Shown here: one piece after another, positions 1 to 9,587 of the stretch
How positions within the stretch are numbered: the stretch's first letter is position 1
How the letters are laid out: every line of letters begins with the position of its first letter
Source: Eucalyptus grandis
Taxonomy: Eukaryota > Streptophyta > Magnoliopsida > Myrtales > Myrtaceae
Length of the DNA: 64,000 nucleotides
Assembly (NCBI RefSeq): GCF_016545825.1
Contig: NC_052613.1
Location: 37,087,790-37,151,789, forward strand
Direction of reading: 5' to 3'
Notes under the pieces: generated by a model
Databases searched by the model: none
Seen by the model: only the letters and a program-made list of their open reading frames with translations
What the model was told of the DNA's origin: nothing
Position numbers and translations under genes: made by a program

Positions 1-1239
1 ACCATCATGTTTAAACTCTTAATGCAAGTCGCAGGCTGGGTCATTGATTAAATATTATCTCCCATATAAAACCCCACAAAATATTCATTAAGAAAATCTG
101 TTTGAGTACGTTACTAGTAGGCTAGACGATAAGATGGTGTCTACAGAGCCACATGACTAAATTAGAGCACATTTCAAGAGACATCCAAGTCAAAATCTAT
201 AAAACACTGAAAATTTCAAGGAAAAAACAGCACGTATACTGTAAAAACTACTACAGAGATAATTAAAAGGAAATTGAAAAAGACACCAAAATAGTCGTAA
301 ATTTACAACATAATTCAATCAAGCTTTGTCAATATTGCCATGTAAGAGTCGCAATGGCCAAGATAACCAACATCGTGTCTCAAAAAGTGCAAAATCTCTC
401 ACACTGTAGATGAAAGTCCCAAAGTTTCCAGCTATCATCAAACATATAGCCTCCACCTCCAGCGAACAACGGTGAAACAGAGAAACACAAAAACTAACCT
501 AGCATCATTCTCAAAGCATGCACTATTCACATGAAAGAAACTTACTGTGCCACTAATAGACTAAAAATAATAAAGAAAGAGAAATCATAACTGTCGCAGC
601 CATAGAAGCCTAATCCAGAACCCAAACAAAATCACATCAATTTCCAATCGCCGAGGTTAGCACCCGCAATCCCGACAAGGGATACAATCCTAAACCATCG
701 CCATCTTCGTGTCGGAGTCGCAACGACCAAAGAAATCACGATCACGTCCCGAAGCGCCACATACTTCTCACACTCCACGTCTCTTAAACAAGAGATGCAA
801 ATTCCGTCGGACTATCATAAAACACACAGCCTCCTCCCAACAAGCTAGAAACACAGAGAAACACCAATCCACGATCGAAAACCACGATTCCCTAACCAAA
901 TTAGAATAAAAAAAACGCCGCCGAATTAAGAAGCCGTATCCAGAACCGGCTCCGTGGAATTCATCCTCAGCCCCTCGCCACGTTCGACCAATCGCGGAAC
1001 CGAAAAAGAACATGAGGAAAAAAAAAAAAAGAAACAACCCATCAAAGCAAAGTCCGGTCCGGTGAGAAATACGCGAAGAACCCCCACAAATAATCAGACG
1101 CCGCCGCCGCCGCCGCCAGCAGCAGCAGCCGAGCCACGCGACGAAGAGCCCCAAAAAAAGAAGGCCAGAAAAAGAAGGAAGAAAAATTCGAACCCCAGAG
1201 CACGAAATCCGCAGAAATTCACAAACTTGACGAATACCC
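1..1239. other. Non-coding stretch, possibly first intron of a minus-strand gene
   Basis: The first 900 bases are AT-rich with no convincing reading frame. Around 900-1239 the DNA becomes A- and G-rich with short homopurine runs. Frames that stay open here are low-complexity (Lys/Arg-rich on one strand, Phe/Leu-rich on the other) and match no family I know. If the leader proposed at 1240-1880 is real, this would be intron on the minus strand. That is inference from one candidate splice donor. Confidence 0.25.
1099..1130. repeat. GCC/GCA trinucleotide microsatellite
   Basis: A short run of about six CCG/GCC units passes directly into about four GCA units. It lies in the GC-rich block that may be a gene leader. 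Confidence 0.7.
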
Positions 1240-1577
1240 ACCTCAGGAAACGCGAAATCAGAGAGGGACGGGGCGGCCACCGAATCGAAGTCGCGAGGAA
1301 AAAGAGCCGAGGCGCACGCGCGCGATCAGCTCGAGGGACGCGGAATCGGGGGGAATCCTTATCTACCCAGGGAGAGGGGGAGGGAGAGGGAGAGGGAGGG
1401 AGAGCGGGAGGAGCCGAGAGATTTGCCTCTTCTTCGCCGTCTTGACCTTCGAATTCTCCCTTGCGATTTTCGTAAGGGGGTGGAAGGCGATGATTGGTGA
1501 CGATGGAGAAGGAAGGGAAGGGAAGGGACAAGGAAATTGGGGGACGGAGAGAACGTACTTGGATTTACTTGTCCCCT

Positions 1578-1618
<41 letters not shown>

Positions 1619-1880
1619 CTATCTCTCTGCCGTGGCGGTGGGCCCCCGGCGCGTGTCCCCCCACACGTGCGGAATCCTCCGCCTGCGGTCGCGCGATCGG
1701 ACGGTGGGCGACGGAGGGGGGGCGCTGGGGCGAGAAGCAGGGGAATATTTGGGATGGGTGGTGGGGCCCGCGCGAGGAGCATCGTGGCAGTCCTTCCACT
1801 TGGGCAACTTTCCTCTCGGTTTTCTGCGCCCTTTCGCTCTGCTTAGTGGTCGCCGCCGGGCAATTTTTTGGTCCCCCCAC
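1240..1880 (-). promoter_or_regulatory. Candidate GA-rich 5' leader/promoter of a minus-strand gene
   Basis: Read on the minus strand, this GC-rich block contains (GA)n and GGGAGA runs of the kind common in plant 5' leaders. It ends near 1241 at a plausible splice donor (CTGAG followed by GTGGGTATT). A CACGTG-like core lies at about 1664-1669. Several overlapping frames are open on both strands, but all are low-complexity Ser/Pro/Arg-rich and none has a recognisable domain, so I do not call a protein. A transcript start here, with the gene body beyond the left edge, is inference. Confidence 0.25.
1587..1614. repeat. (CT)n microsatellite
   Basis: About 14 CT units in a pyrimidine-rich stretch. 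The same strand has GGGAGA repeats at about 1371-1406. This run is the reason the frames on both strands show Ser-Leu or Arg-Glu repeats. Confidence 0.85.
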
Positions 1881-1913
1881 TTTTCTTTTTTTTTAAAATT
1901 ATTTTTATTTTTA

Positions 1914-1920
<7 letters not shown>

Positions 1921-1956
<36 letters not shown>
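1921..1956. repeat. (TTA)n microsatellite
   Basis: About twelve TTA units follow a T-rich stretch, at the boundary between the GC-rich block and the AT-rich DNA to its right. Confidence 0.85.
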
Positions 1957-1957
<1 letters not shown>

Positions 1958-3375
1958 TTTGGATGGATGACATCTTGTGCCTTTCTAGTATGTCGGGAGA
2001 GGGAGGGAGGAAAAAGGTTTCACTAAAAAGGTTTTCATATTTAATTCGTCACGTTTTCCTTTTTCTTTTTATCGTTCCGAAGCTAGAATGTCATCTCACG
2101 CGAAAGAAGTTTTGGGTCAAGAGAGGAAAGTCGTGTTTATCTTCATACCGGAATGTCATAGTAAGCGCGTATCGTGGTGTGCAGAAAACTGAGAAGAGTT
2201 CAAACGAAGAAGGAAGATATAGTTGTCATCATCTCTTATCTTATCTTATCAATCCGTCGACTTTTGCTATTTGGCTAGAAATCCCATCTTAGGAAAGATG
2301 AGGGAGAACATGGATTGCATTTTTTTTTGTTCAATTTTGAAATGAATAGGCGAAAGGAAAATATTTTAAAGTCTAAACATTTGAGGACGTGTGCCATTTG
2401 CACTTTGTCAAACAATAAAATAATATTGTGCTTGCTTATTTTTCAAATTGGGAAAGAAAAAATCAATCCATGGTTGTAAGAAAACCACTTCAACCATATG
2501 CAATTCATACTTCTCATTCCATATTAATTAAAAATAACATAGAAACTTTAGGTTGTGAATGGTGATAGTATATAAATATATTAAATAAAAACAATGAATA
2601 GGAAAGTAATCAAGACTTTATAAAATCCTAATCAAGAGGTCAAATAACCTTTCGTACCATTCTCGTCTAAAATATGAAATTTCTTTCAACAAATAGCAAC
2701 ATATTGAATAGCACATTCAAAACTAAGAATGTAATACTAAAGTGTGATATTAGAAAAAGAAAAATCAAGGAAATTTAAATAAAAAAAATGCTCGACATGC
2801 TTCACTTCTTTACTATGTAAATTCCCGGTGTTGAGGCACTCGCTATCCGAGTGCGTGATGGTGATAGATTATATATGGAAAAAGATAAAAACATTTCGAG
2901 AGAAATTGTGCAGGTATTTACTCAAATATAATAACAGTGGCTAGTTGTCTTAGATATATGGAAATTGTCGATTACTTTATGAAATGGTTTATTGAGTAGC
3001 AAAGTCAATATTGGAATGTTAGATAAGTGGTCCCTTTTTTGGCTTAATATACAAAAGATATTTTTTAATCGGCTTACAACGGATAACCTTAAGCCACTAG
3101 TTAAGTATATATAATAGGTAAGTGTTTTTTATTTCAATGTATTGATTACAGGTAGCGCAAGCGAGGCAATGGCGTGAAAGGTACAATCTTTCTTCAAAAT
3201 GTATATTACCAATGCCATTAAGGTACCTGTAAACAAAATCTTTTTTTTTTATAATATTAATAATAGGATGAGGTAAAAAGTAGTAAAATGTGGAATTGAA
3301 AAAAAAAATCCTTAAAATTTTTTAGAGAAACCACGTCACCATTTTACTATTCACACCCTCCCTTTATCTTGATAT
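1957..3375. other. AT-rich intergenic DNA, nothing recognised
   Basis: No open frame of convincing length or composition, no RNA gene and no terminal repeats were recognised. The 109-residue frame at 1963-2292 has no family resemblance and is probably chance. Confidence 0.5.
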
Positions 3376-3475
3376 NNNNNNNNNNNNNNNNNNNNNNNNN
3401 NNNNNNNNNNNNNNNNNNNNNNNNNNNNNNNNNNNNNNNNNNNNNNNNNNNNNNNNNNNNNNNNNNNNNNNNNNN
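3376..3475. other. Assembly gap (100 N)
   Basis: Exactly 100 ambiguous bases, the conventional placeholder for a gap of unknown size. Sequence on the two sides need not be contiguous, so the left edge of the gypsy-type element cannot be placed. Confidence 0.98.
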
Positions 3476-4847
3476 CCAAACCAGCCCGGTGATGCTATCC
3501 AACCATGAAAAAAATATATCATCCAAGGAGAATCCGAGGGCTGGGCTTCCTCATGCTTTTTCTCCCCCAAAGACGTATTTTGAAAAAAATATTTCATCAC
3601 CCAAAAGCTTTTGTTAAAACAAGATGATAAATTTAATCATGTTTGTCTTTCGACCCACTCACTTCATGTCTCGAAGATCATTCCGTCCCCTTAGACTTAG
3701 TGTGACGGGGGCATTTGAAGCAAGCGCAAAGGTGAACTCGCCAAATTCAAAGACACCATGCCAAGAAAACATGGGCAAATGGAAAGAATCATCCTACACC
3801 AAAAGAGGGTAAGTCTTATTCTCTGAATATAATTTAGAAATGATGTCCTTTCTCTTCTATTTACAGGAAACGAAAAATAGGACGTAATAGGTACAGGCAT
3901 ACATTTGGAATCAAGCCGTTCCCAAGAGCTCTGTACACTCCACCTTGCTCCTGCCCAACTCCTTCACAAGCCAGAGCAATATCCTTTCCCCACAATGTGC
4001 CTAAGCAACCAGATGCTGTGGTTTCATCAACGGGACTTCCAGCTTCGACAAGCCCAGAAGCACAAGGAAGGGATCTCTTCTCTTTCTTTGAATTGGCTAT
4101 TGTCAACAGGGAAGAAATCCAGACAGTTGAAGTGGTCTCTAGCCCCTATTCAAAATGAGGACCTAGAAACCTGACTTCCTATTTAGACGCATGCTCTCGC
4201 AAGAAGTAATTCCCATCAGAGAATTGGAGGTTTTGATTGTCCATCTTAGATTCCATAGAAGCTTGAGGTACATGACTTTTGCCCAATGATGCTATAGTTA
4301 AAGACAGAAGGAGAAATTCCACAGAAGGAAGGCGTTGAAGATGAATCAACGACCAGCAATCATGCATATATCGTCACAAGTGAGGAAGGCCAATCGAAAG
4401 AAATGTCAAACTATGCCAAGACGAAAAGGCTGTCATCGACATTCAAACATCATCGGGAGTCGCAAATACAAACTTTGGAGAAGAGTAATTTGGTATCGTT
4501 TCCAATACTCCCCCTCTTTGAATTCACTTTTGACATATTCCCACTATTGGCAGGAAGCACCAGGATTCAAGAGCCAAATTTGATGGTTAGGCAAATCAAT
4601 ATTGGCCAAGCTAGTACATGAAAATGACCCACATCAAATTTACCTGGCTTCGTGTAAAAAGACATGTCATCCAAGAGCCAATTCAAAGAATAATTGACCT
4701 AACGAAACAAGGGACATAGGACTTTGTGGCCCCCTTCTCACTTCAGGTTCACCCAATCATATGCAAGCCAGTGAAGGGTAAAGTTGTATCGATTCCAGTT
4801 ATTCGACTCTTGAAAGAGTTCATGACTAACACATTCCCTCTTGTTTG

Positions 4848-4969
4848 TTGCAGGATCACCTAACTGTCAAAAGCAAGGATAATGAATCAATGAGAAGCAT
4901 GCCTTGTTTGTTGCAGGATTACTTGATTGTCAAAAACAAAGATAACAAATCAAAGAGAGGCATGAAACT
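4848..4969 (+). repeat. Two-copy direct repeat, about 60 bp
   Basis: A unit beginning TTTGTTGCAGGAT, followed by a TGTCAAAA-containing segment and ending in GGCATG or AGCATG, occurs twice in succession with scattered differences. It may be the simplest of the tandem duplications in this element. Confidence 0.6.
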
Positions 4970-5980
4970 CTCCCAAGCAAAATGGCGTCTCAAGTATTGC
5001 CAAAGCAAATGACAGAAAATCTTCGGCCTCAACTCACATTTGATTTTGGCCGGACTAATTGATCTATTTGTACATCTTCTCTTCGCAGGGCAAAAGCAGA
5101 GATGCCCGATTAGATTCCCAACCCCGACTGATCATTCATGTGTCATATTCCTAATCAATAGGGACAACCATCGACGTCCATTTGCGAGTAACCCTTTTGA
5201 TGTTCAAAAATTAACATATTTGGAAACACCATTATGTTAACTCCTAAAGTTGTCAATAGGGTCTTTTTTTGAGTCAAAACCATTCACTTGTTTTGAAAAG
5301 TTCAAACTCCATCATATTCAAAATGTTGCGTGTCATTTCCAGATGAATTCTGCATGACGATTTCGTCTGTCTAAGTCACTGATTCCACTGAGGATTATTA
5401 GAATAGACAGCTAAGTGAAGAATACAAGATTAATTGAGCATGCTGGATGAGGTACGTCAGAATGATGAAAGGCAAGCCATATCCTACACACAGTCCCCCA
5501 TCTATACACTTGTGAGATGAGTGCAGAAATTCCATGGCTGCAGGGTAAAGAGTTCTCTCGCGAATGGTACGATAACCAAAATAGTGAGAGGCATTCCATC
5601 GCTCACCCCATTGAGCCCCATACACTGATGAAATTTCTCTCATATCCCCGTCGAAGAACCACCACACACTGGGGCAAGTCGAAAACAAGTCAGCATCACA
5701 AGGTGAGAAAGGGGATAGAAATTTTCTTGCTTGCACTTGCATTAATCTTCAAGTGTCTTTATTGCATATGAACACTCGCGTTAATTTAAGTGCCCTAGAG
5801 TTATGAAGAGCAATTCTTTCTTTACGCACTTGTATTCATTGTACAACCCAAGTGAGTCTGTAATTTTACCCTCACATCAAGACAAAGCAGAAGTTATTAT
5901 AGCCTGAGCTCCAGTTGAAGATGAAGACTCAAGAGTCTAATAACGATGCTTCGATTAAGCTTGCCAAGATCAGCTCTCAA

Positions 5981-6125
5981 GCAACAAAAATGAAAAAAGC
6001 AAGGGCATAAAAAAGCAGTGTACCTGGTAAAAGTAAGGTCAATGCCCATATTTGAAGAACTGGAATAAAAAATAAGGGCATGAAAAAAGCAGCGTGCCTG
6101 GTAAAAGCAAGGCCAATGCCCCCAA
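5981..6125 (+). repeat. Two-copy direct repeat, about 75 bp
   Basis: Two adjacent copies share the order ATGAAAAAAGCA, then a GTACCTGGTAAAAG- or GTGCCTGGTAAAAG-like segment, then GTCAATGCCC or GCCAATGCCC. They differ at several positions. Confidence 0.6.
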
Positions 6126-6839
6126 GTCAAAAATACAGCCAAGAAAAAGTTGTTGTTGTGGTCCACAGAACCTCCATATGACAAGCAAGACTAGTGACAA
6201 ATGCCAAGACAGTCACCAACTCTCACCCTCTTACATGTGAGCTAAGTCTACATCACATTCCCATTGTAAAAGTCTCTTCAGACTAGGGGCACTTCAATTA
6301 ACGTAGGATTTCATATGTTTATAAGCATCGCTCGAAGAAGTACGAGCAAGACTATTCTATCTCTTTTCGCGGGACTCTTGACTTGCAAACCTGGAGATGA
6401 TCGTGCGGCACTTCGTTCATGAGCCTTGACCTCGACGGTCCCATTCGATGAGCTATTGACCAAGTCTTCATCACAATTTCAACAAAGACCTCTCACATTG
6501 GTAAAGTCGTACCATTTGCGAGAATACTCAGACCCCTGCTGGCATGATGGCAGTGAGATAGTGTGGTCCTTATGAATCCTGCATCAATGGTCAGGATAGC
6601 CTTTTCCATGAGAGTGAGCGAAAAGTCCTTTGGGGCGAAAGTCCCTCATCCGGCATGCTCAAGACATCTACATTCTAAATGAAGGTTGTCTTTCAAAAAT
6701 CTTCCCTAGTGGAAATCAAAAGATGCAGAACTAACAAAATTATCATGCATGAATCTCATTTGAACTCATGAATTTACAGCATATACAATCATGTGTGCAT
6801 ACTGTGCAAATAGCAGACATACTCTTAGAGATCAGAGAT

Positions 6840-7330
6840 ATTGCCAAGTAAGTATATCTCTATCCCCATTTGTCTTAAGGTACCTATCATTGTCCGGGTA
6901 CTCTCTTATTGACACTCGACCTATTCGAGTCATCCCTTTATCGTTGAATACCTACTGCTGTCTAGGTATCCCTATTGTCTTTGAGTACCAGTCACCGTTC
7001 GGATACTCCCTTTTCCTGACACTCGACCTATTTGAGTTGTCCCCAGAGTATTGATACTTGTGACTCACCAAGTATCCATTTATCGTTGAATACCTACTGC
7101 TGTCTAGGTATCCCTATTGTCTTTGAGTACCGGCCACCATTCGAATACTCCTTTTTTCTGACACTCGACCTGTTCGAGTTGTCCCCAGAGTATTGATACT
7201 TGTGACTGACCAAGTATCTCTTGGAATACCTACTGCTGTCTAGGTATCCCCATATCGTCAAGTACCCACCGTTGCCTAGGTACTTCCTTTTCATGACACT
7301 CAACTTGCCCGAGTTGTCCCCAAATGATAT
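6840..7330 (+). repeat. Minisatellite, about 140-bp period
   Basis: The landmark TACCTACTGCTGTCTAGG recurs at about 6950, 7091 and 7226, which gives a period near 140 bp. Each unit also carries a GACACTCGACCT or similar segment and GTCCCC. Copies differ by substitutions and small indels. This is the first of four minisatellite families on the left side of the LTR. Confidence 0.8.
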
Positions 7331-7560
7331 AATAGCTGTTTAAGCACTCCACTGCGTTGTGCAACTGCGATTACCCAGGTATGCTCTCTTATCATCATGA
7401 TACTTGGACCTACCTGAGTGGCCCCAGATCATATCATTAAATACTTGTGTTTATCCAAGTATTCTAGTACTTTGTACACCTGTGGCTATCCAGGTGTTCC
7501 ACCCCTTTTAAGTGCCTTCGGCAATCTAGGTAAGCCTCGTGCTACATTCAAATTCTCATT

Positions 7561-8060
7561 ACCAAGAGGTGAGAGACCTTCACGAATATGCGGGGCACGC
7601 TCTCGATATTCCCATTACCAAGAGGTGAGAGACCTTCACGAATATCCCAGGTACGTCCTCGATATTCCCAATTACCAGGAGGTGAGAGACCTTCACGAAT
7701 ATTCCAGGTACATCCTCGATATTCCTAATTACCAGGAGGTGAGAGACCTTCATGAATATCCAAGGTACGTGCTCGATGTTCCCAATTACCAAGAGGTGAG
7801 AGACCTTCATGAATATCCCAGGTACGTCCTCGATATTCCCAATTACCAGGAGGTGAGAGACCTTCACGAATATCCTAGGTACGTCCTCGATATTCCCAAT
7901 TACCAGGAGGTGAGAGACTTTCATGAATATTCCAAGGTACGTCCTCGATGTTCCCAATTACCAGGAGGTGAGAGACCTTCATGAATATCCAAGGTACGTC
8001 ATCGATATTCCCACTACCAGGAGGTGAGAAACCTTCACGTATATGCAAGACCCATCCTCG
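7561..8060 (+). repeat. 57-bp minisatellite, about nine copies, open as a 19-residue repeat
   Basis: Units beginning ACCAAGAGGTGAGAGACC or ACCAGGAGGTGAGAGACC start at about 7561, 7617, 7674, 7731 and onward, a spacing of 56-57 bp. Since 57 is a multiple of three, one plus-strand frame (7418-7984, 188 codons) stays open and would encode repeats of the type NYQEVRDLHEYPRYVLDIP. The complementary strand is also open across the array. The frame has no domain at either end. I regard it as a by-product of the unit length, not a gene. Confidence 0.85.
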
Positions 8061-8110
8061 ATATTTCCACACAAATATCTCAGGTATGCCTTGATTCTTC
8101 CTTCAGAGTT

Positions 8111-8530
8111 TGTACCTGTGATCGTCCAGGTACCCCTTCGATACTTGTGATCATCCAGGTATCTCCAAAGAGTTTGTAATTGTAATCGTCCAGGTACCCC
8201 TTCAATACTTGTGATCATCCAGGTATCTCCAAAGAGTTTGTACCTGTAATCGTCCAAGTACCCCTTCGATACTTGTGATCATCCAGGTATCTCCAAAGAG
8301 TTTGTACCTGTAATCGTCCAGGTACCCCTTCAATACTTGTGATCATCCGGTATCCAAAGAGTTTGTACACATGTCGTCAGTACCCCTTCAATACTTGTGA
8401 TCATCCAGGTATCTCCAAAGAGTTTGTACCTGTAATCGTCCAGGTACCCCTCCGATGCTTGTAATCATCCAGGTATCCCCCAAGAGTTTGCACCTGTGAT
8501 CGTCCAGGTACCCCTTCAATACTTGTGAAT
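8111..8530 (+). repeat. 64-bp minisatellite, about six copies
   Basis: The landmark GAGTTTGTACCTGTAATCGTCC recurs at exact 64-bp steps (about 8111, 8175, 8239, 8303 and onward). Each unit contains two half-units built on CTTGTGATCATCCAGGTA and CTGTAATCGTCCAGGTA, so the 64-mer itself looks like an older 32-bp duplication. Later copies carry deletions. Confidence 0.85.
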
Positions 8531-8697
8531 GTCCAAGTATTCCCCAAGAATTCATAATTGTGATCATCCAAATACCCCTGCAATGCCTATGGTCGCCAAA
8601 TACCCATTTCGACGCCTTGTGAGAAGCCCAAATATCCTTCATGTTAGTACTTGTGAATACCCGTGTACTCTTTAATATGCCTGTGAATGTCCAGGTA

Positions 8698-9000
8698 TCT
8701 CCCAAATCGATGCCCTGAGAAAGGTCAGTGCATCCGCCCAAGAAAGGTCGGGTTCCAACTGGTGTCTTCGACAGAAGTCAGGCACCCCACAAATCGATGC
8801 CCTGAGAAAGGTCGTGCATCCTCCGAGAAAGGTCGGGTTCCAACCGGTGTCTTTGGAGAGGTCGACACCCCAACAAATATGATGCCCTGAGAAAGGTCAG
8901 CGCATCTCCCGAGAAAGGTCGGGTATCAACTGGTGTCCTCGATACAAATTAGGCACCCACAAATGAGATGCCTTGAGAAAGGTCGGTGCATCTCCCGTCA
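8698..9000 (+). repeat. Minisatellite, about 85-bp period
   Basis: Units built on GATGCCCTGAGAAAGGTC, then a GAGAAAGGTCGGG core and an AACTGGTGTCTTCG or AACCGGTGTCTTTG segment, occur about three to four times between 8710 and 9000. Confidence 0.75.
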
Positions 9001-9330
9001 AGGCGACCGAAGAAAGGTTCGGGTCCTAGACAAATCATGGATTGTTTTAACAAGCGACCGAAGAATGGTTCGGGCCCTTGAGAAGCAACTTCCTGTTAAG
9101 GCGACCGAAGAAAGGTTCAGGTCCTAGACAAATCATGGATTGTTTTAACAGGCGACCGAAGAATGGTTCGGGTCTGGAGAAGCAACTTCCGTCACGGCGA
9201 CCGAAGAATGGTTCGGGTCCGGAAGAGCGATCTCCCGTCAAGGCGACCGAAAAAAGGTTCGGGTCCTAGACAAATCATTGATTGTTTTAATAGGTGATCG
9301 AAGAATGGTCCGAGCCTTGGAAAAGCAACC
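9000..9330 (+). repeat. Minisatellite, about 98-bp period with GGCGACCGAAGAA core
   Basis: The core GCGACCGAAGAAAGGTTCGG or a close variant recurs about every 50 bp. It alternates with a CAAATCATGGATTG segment and a GAAGCAACTTCC segment, which gives a higher-order period near 98 bp. This array is the last before the polypurine tract. Confidence 0.75.
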
Positions 9331-9573
9331 TCTTCATATCACCAAGTAAGATGACGCCTTGATACTTGCCAAACTCGGGGTTCACACCCTATCTCACTCA
9401 CTTTCGGTAAGTAACTACAGGTATCTTCTTATCTGTCTTTGTATATGTAAAGTTATATTGCTCTTTTTCTGCATAGAACAATAGGTTCCAAATAAAATAT
9501 AATCTACTACGCATGCATGGGTAAAATTGAGGTATCGGTCTGTCTTTGAATGCAATCTCTGCGAGCTCACCTT

Positions 9574-9587
9574 CAAAGAGGGGCAGC
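9574..9587 (+). other. Polypurine tract of the gypsy-type element
   Basis: The sequence CAAAGAGGGGCAGC lies immediately before the TGTTGACACC start of the LTR. This is the expected position and composition for the primer of plus-strand DNA synthesis in a Ty3/gypsy element. Confidence 0.7.

Larger units (their letters stand above)
3476..6790. other. Non-coding internal DNA of the gypsy-type element
   Basis: This stretch has only short frames (60-115 residues on either strand) with no recognisable domain. Two weak direct repeats occur within it and are listed separately. I treat it as the untranslated internal region of the retroelement that ends at 11900, but a different origin for the left portion cannot be excluded. 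Confidence 0.3.

Noticed and set aside
954..1970. Overlapping long frames on both strands
   Set aside because: They arise from GA/CT, GGGAGA and GCC repeats; products are low-complexity and no domain is visible.
7418..7984. 188-codon frame as a real repeat protein gene
   Set aside because: The unit length of 57 bp explains the open frame, the complement is also open, and there is no promoter or domain; kept only as a finding.
6840..9330. CRISPR-like array
   Set aside because: Repeats are contiguous or diverged tandem units without unique spacers, in a plant retroelement; these are minisatellites.
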